5,475 nucleotides of DNA from Chloroflexota bacterium (GTDB taxonomy: Bacteria; Chloroflexota; Dehalococcoidia; Lucifugimonadales; JACPCL1). The stretch lies in NCBI GenBank assembly GCA_016210375.1, contig JACQUH010000221.1:1-5475 (forward strand), in the 5' to 3' direction. A program made the position numbers and the translations under genes. Each line of letters begins with the position of its first letter. Positions within the stretch are counted from its first letter, which is position 1. Under the pieces are notes generated by a model. It worked only from the letters and a program-made list of their open reading frames with translations. It was not told the origin of the DNA and made no database searches. Below, piece after piece: positions 5,101 to 5,475 of the stretch.

Positions 5101-5475
5101 CGCACCACGACATTTACTCCATTGAGGACCTGGCCCAGCTTATCCATGTCCTCAAGAACGTCAACCCGGACGCCCGCATTCACGTGAAGCTGGTCTCCGA
5201 GGTGGGCGTGGGCACCATCGCCGCAGGCGTCTCCAAGGCTCACGCCGACGTGGTGCTCATCAGCGGAGACAGCGGCGGCACCGGCGCATCGCCCGAGTCC
5301 TCCATCAAGACGGCAGGACTTCCCTGGGAGCTGGGCCTTGCAGAGACCCATCAGGTGCTGGTGCGCAACGACCTGCGCGGCCGCATCGCCGTCCAGACCG
5401 ACGGCCAACTGAAGACGGGCAGGGACGTTGCTATTGCCTGCCTGCTGGGCGCCGAGGAGTTCGGCTTTGCCACAG
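2118..5475 (+). CDS. gltB: glutamate synthase large (alpha) subunit, 3'-truncated by the window edge
   Basis: GltB takes the amide nitrogen of glutamine and, via a channel and FMN, forms two glutamates from glutamine plus 2-oxoglutarate. Electrons normally come from a GltD subunit, not seen here. The frame is open for 1119 codons to the edge; complete GltB proteins are about 1500 residues. The class II amidotransferase domain begins at C19 (EHDSCGVG) after an 18-residue propeptide that would be cleaved to expose the catalytic Cys. It includes HSRFSTNT (230-237, R232), HNGEINTLRGN (252-262, with N253 and G254 of the oxyanion site), SDTA (294-297), EPWDGPA (347-353) and DRNGLRPFRY (368-377). 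The central domain shows TNPPLDAIREE (527-537) and GYGATAVNPY (681-690). The FMN/2-oxoglutarate domain shows AISLGAIS (882-889), SNTGEGGED (907-915), KMAQGSKPGEGGQLPG (from 956), SPPPHHDIYS (992-1001) and SGDSGGTGASP (1049-1059). The sequence stops at EEFGFAT, just before the expected 3Fe-4S cysteines and the C-terminal beta-helix. No lesion is seen. Confidence 0.96.
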   Translation, partial: MAENKPYGLYRPEFEHDSCGVGIVADILGRRSHRMVQMGLEVLDNLAHRGACGCDPKTGDGGGMLLQMPHAFFRQRAADVGIALPAPGHYGVAMVFLPWEAEDRAACQSILEATIKEEGQTFLGWRDVPVDDSGIGVIAQDSEPVIRQAFVGRNPALPDQDSFERKLYVIRKVVERKISQSSVQSRDAFYISSLSSNTVVYKGLLMPEQVRGFFLDLSDPLLDSSFVLVHSRFSTNTLGSWRLAHPYRYIAHNGEINTLRGNINWMAAREMVMTSPLFGEDIKKLVPVLTPGASDTATIDNAIELLALSGRSLPHVMAMLIPEAWEGATDISPEKRAFYEYHSFLMEPWDGPALIAFTDGKKIGANLDRNGLRPFRYTVTKDNLIVMASEAGVLQVPPENVLYKGRLRPGRMMLIDPEEGRVLDDEEIKSELASRQPYGQWLADNVVRVDSLPDASAHVHPDDYKTLLQRQQAFGYTLEEIRMILQPMFEAGSEAIGSMGTDTPLAVLSDKPQILFSYFKQLFAQVTNPPLDAIREELVTSLEMTFGAQRNLLAETPEHARQIRLSHPILSNEELERVRHINLKGNKAITLKALFNPHEKGNLEQAMDDLCAQATKAVHDGYTAIILSDRDVDADHAPIPSLLACAGVHHRLIRQGLRTRAGLLVESGEPRDLVHCALLMGYGATAVNPYLVFETIKDMEKHEALSVDAKTGQKNFTKAVEKGILKVASKMGISTIQGYQGAQIFEAVGLAKPLVDKYFTWTPSRVGGVGIDVIEDEARQRHARAFAPQGPSELELDPGGQYQWRRGGEYHMYNPETIARLQISARTNNYKLYREFADLVDVQDRQLSTLRGLLELKWADSPVPLAEVEPASEIVKRFATGAISLGAISKEAHETLAIAMNRIGARSNTGEGGEDYRRFHPDPNGDSRSSAVKQVASGRFGVTTNYLVNARDLQIKMAQGSKPGEGGQLPGHKVDDYIGWIRHTTPGVELISPPPHHDIYSIEDLAQLIHVLKNVNPDARIHVKLVSEVGVGTIAAGVSKAHADVVLISGDSGGTGASPESSIKTAGLPWELGLAETHQVLVRNDLRGRIAVQTDGQLKTGRDVAIACLLGAEEFGFAT

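Overview
The window carries the two core genes of bacterial ammonium assimilation, both on the + strand: glnA (type I glutamine synthetase, positions 310-1650) and the first three quarters of gltB (glutamate synthase large subunit, from 2118 and running off the right edge). The DNA is GC-rich with strong G/C preference at third codon positions. The protein style (GSI-alpha glutamine synthetase, GltB with a HRGACGCDPKTGDG start) and the G/C-rich palindromic intergenic repeats suggest an uncultured Chloroflexota-type (Dehalococcoidia-like) bacterium. This placement is an inference from general resemblance, not a demonstrated assignment.

Layout. Positions 1-210 hold no gene I can support, only a possible long-range inverted repeat. 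Positions 211-239 form a good sigma70-type promoter (TTGACA, 17 bp, TACACT). A dyad inside it (221-237) fits the published GlnR/TnrA operator pattern TGTNA-N7-TNACA. The predicted leader contains a G/C-rich hairpin and an AGGA Shine-Dalgarno ahead of the ATG at 310. glnA is collinear with full-length GSI-alpha enzymes except for one in-frame TGA at codon 189, directly after the metal-binding HHE motif, where relatives usually have Val. Positions 1651-2117 are a 467-bp non-coding region packed with long, nearly perfect hairpins and C-rich/G-rich palindromes, apparently two copies of one composite unit. gltB follows with its own AGGA site and is uninterrupted for 1119 codons. The window ends just before the expected 3Fe-4S cysteines.

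How the parts work together. GlnA makes glutamine from glutamate, ammonium and ATP. GltB, with a GltD partner not seen here, converts glutamine plus 2-oxoglutarate to two glutamates. Together they form the GS-GOGAT cycle, and a nitrogen-responsive operator on the glnA promoter would fit this role.

The main puzzle is the TGA in glnA. It may be a sequencing or assembly error, a fresh nonsense mutation, or recoding. A 17-nt hairpin starting 11 nt after the TGA has the spacing of a bacterial SECIS element, but it lacks key sequence features and lies on conserved codons, so recoding is the least likely explanation. I see no RNA genes, CRISPR array, transposase or prophage genes.
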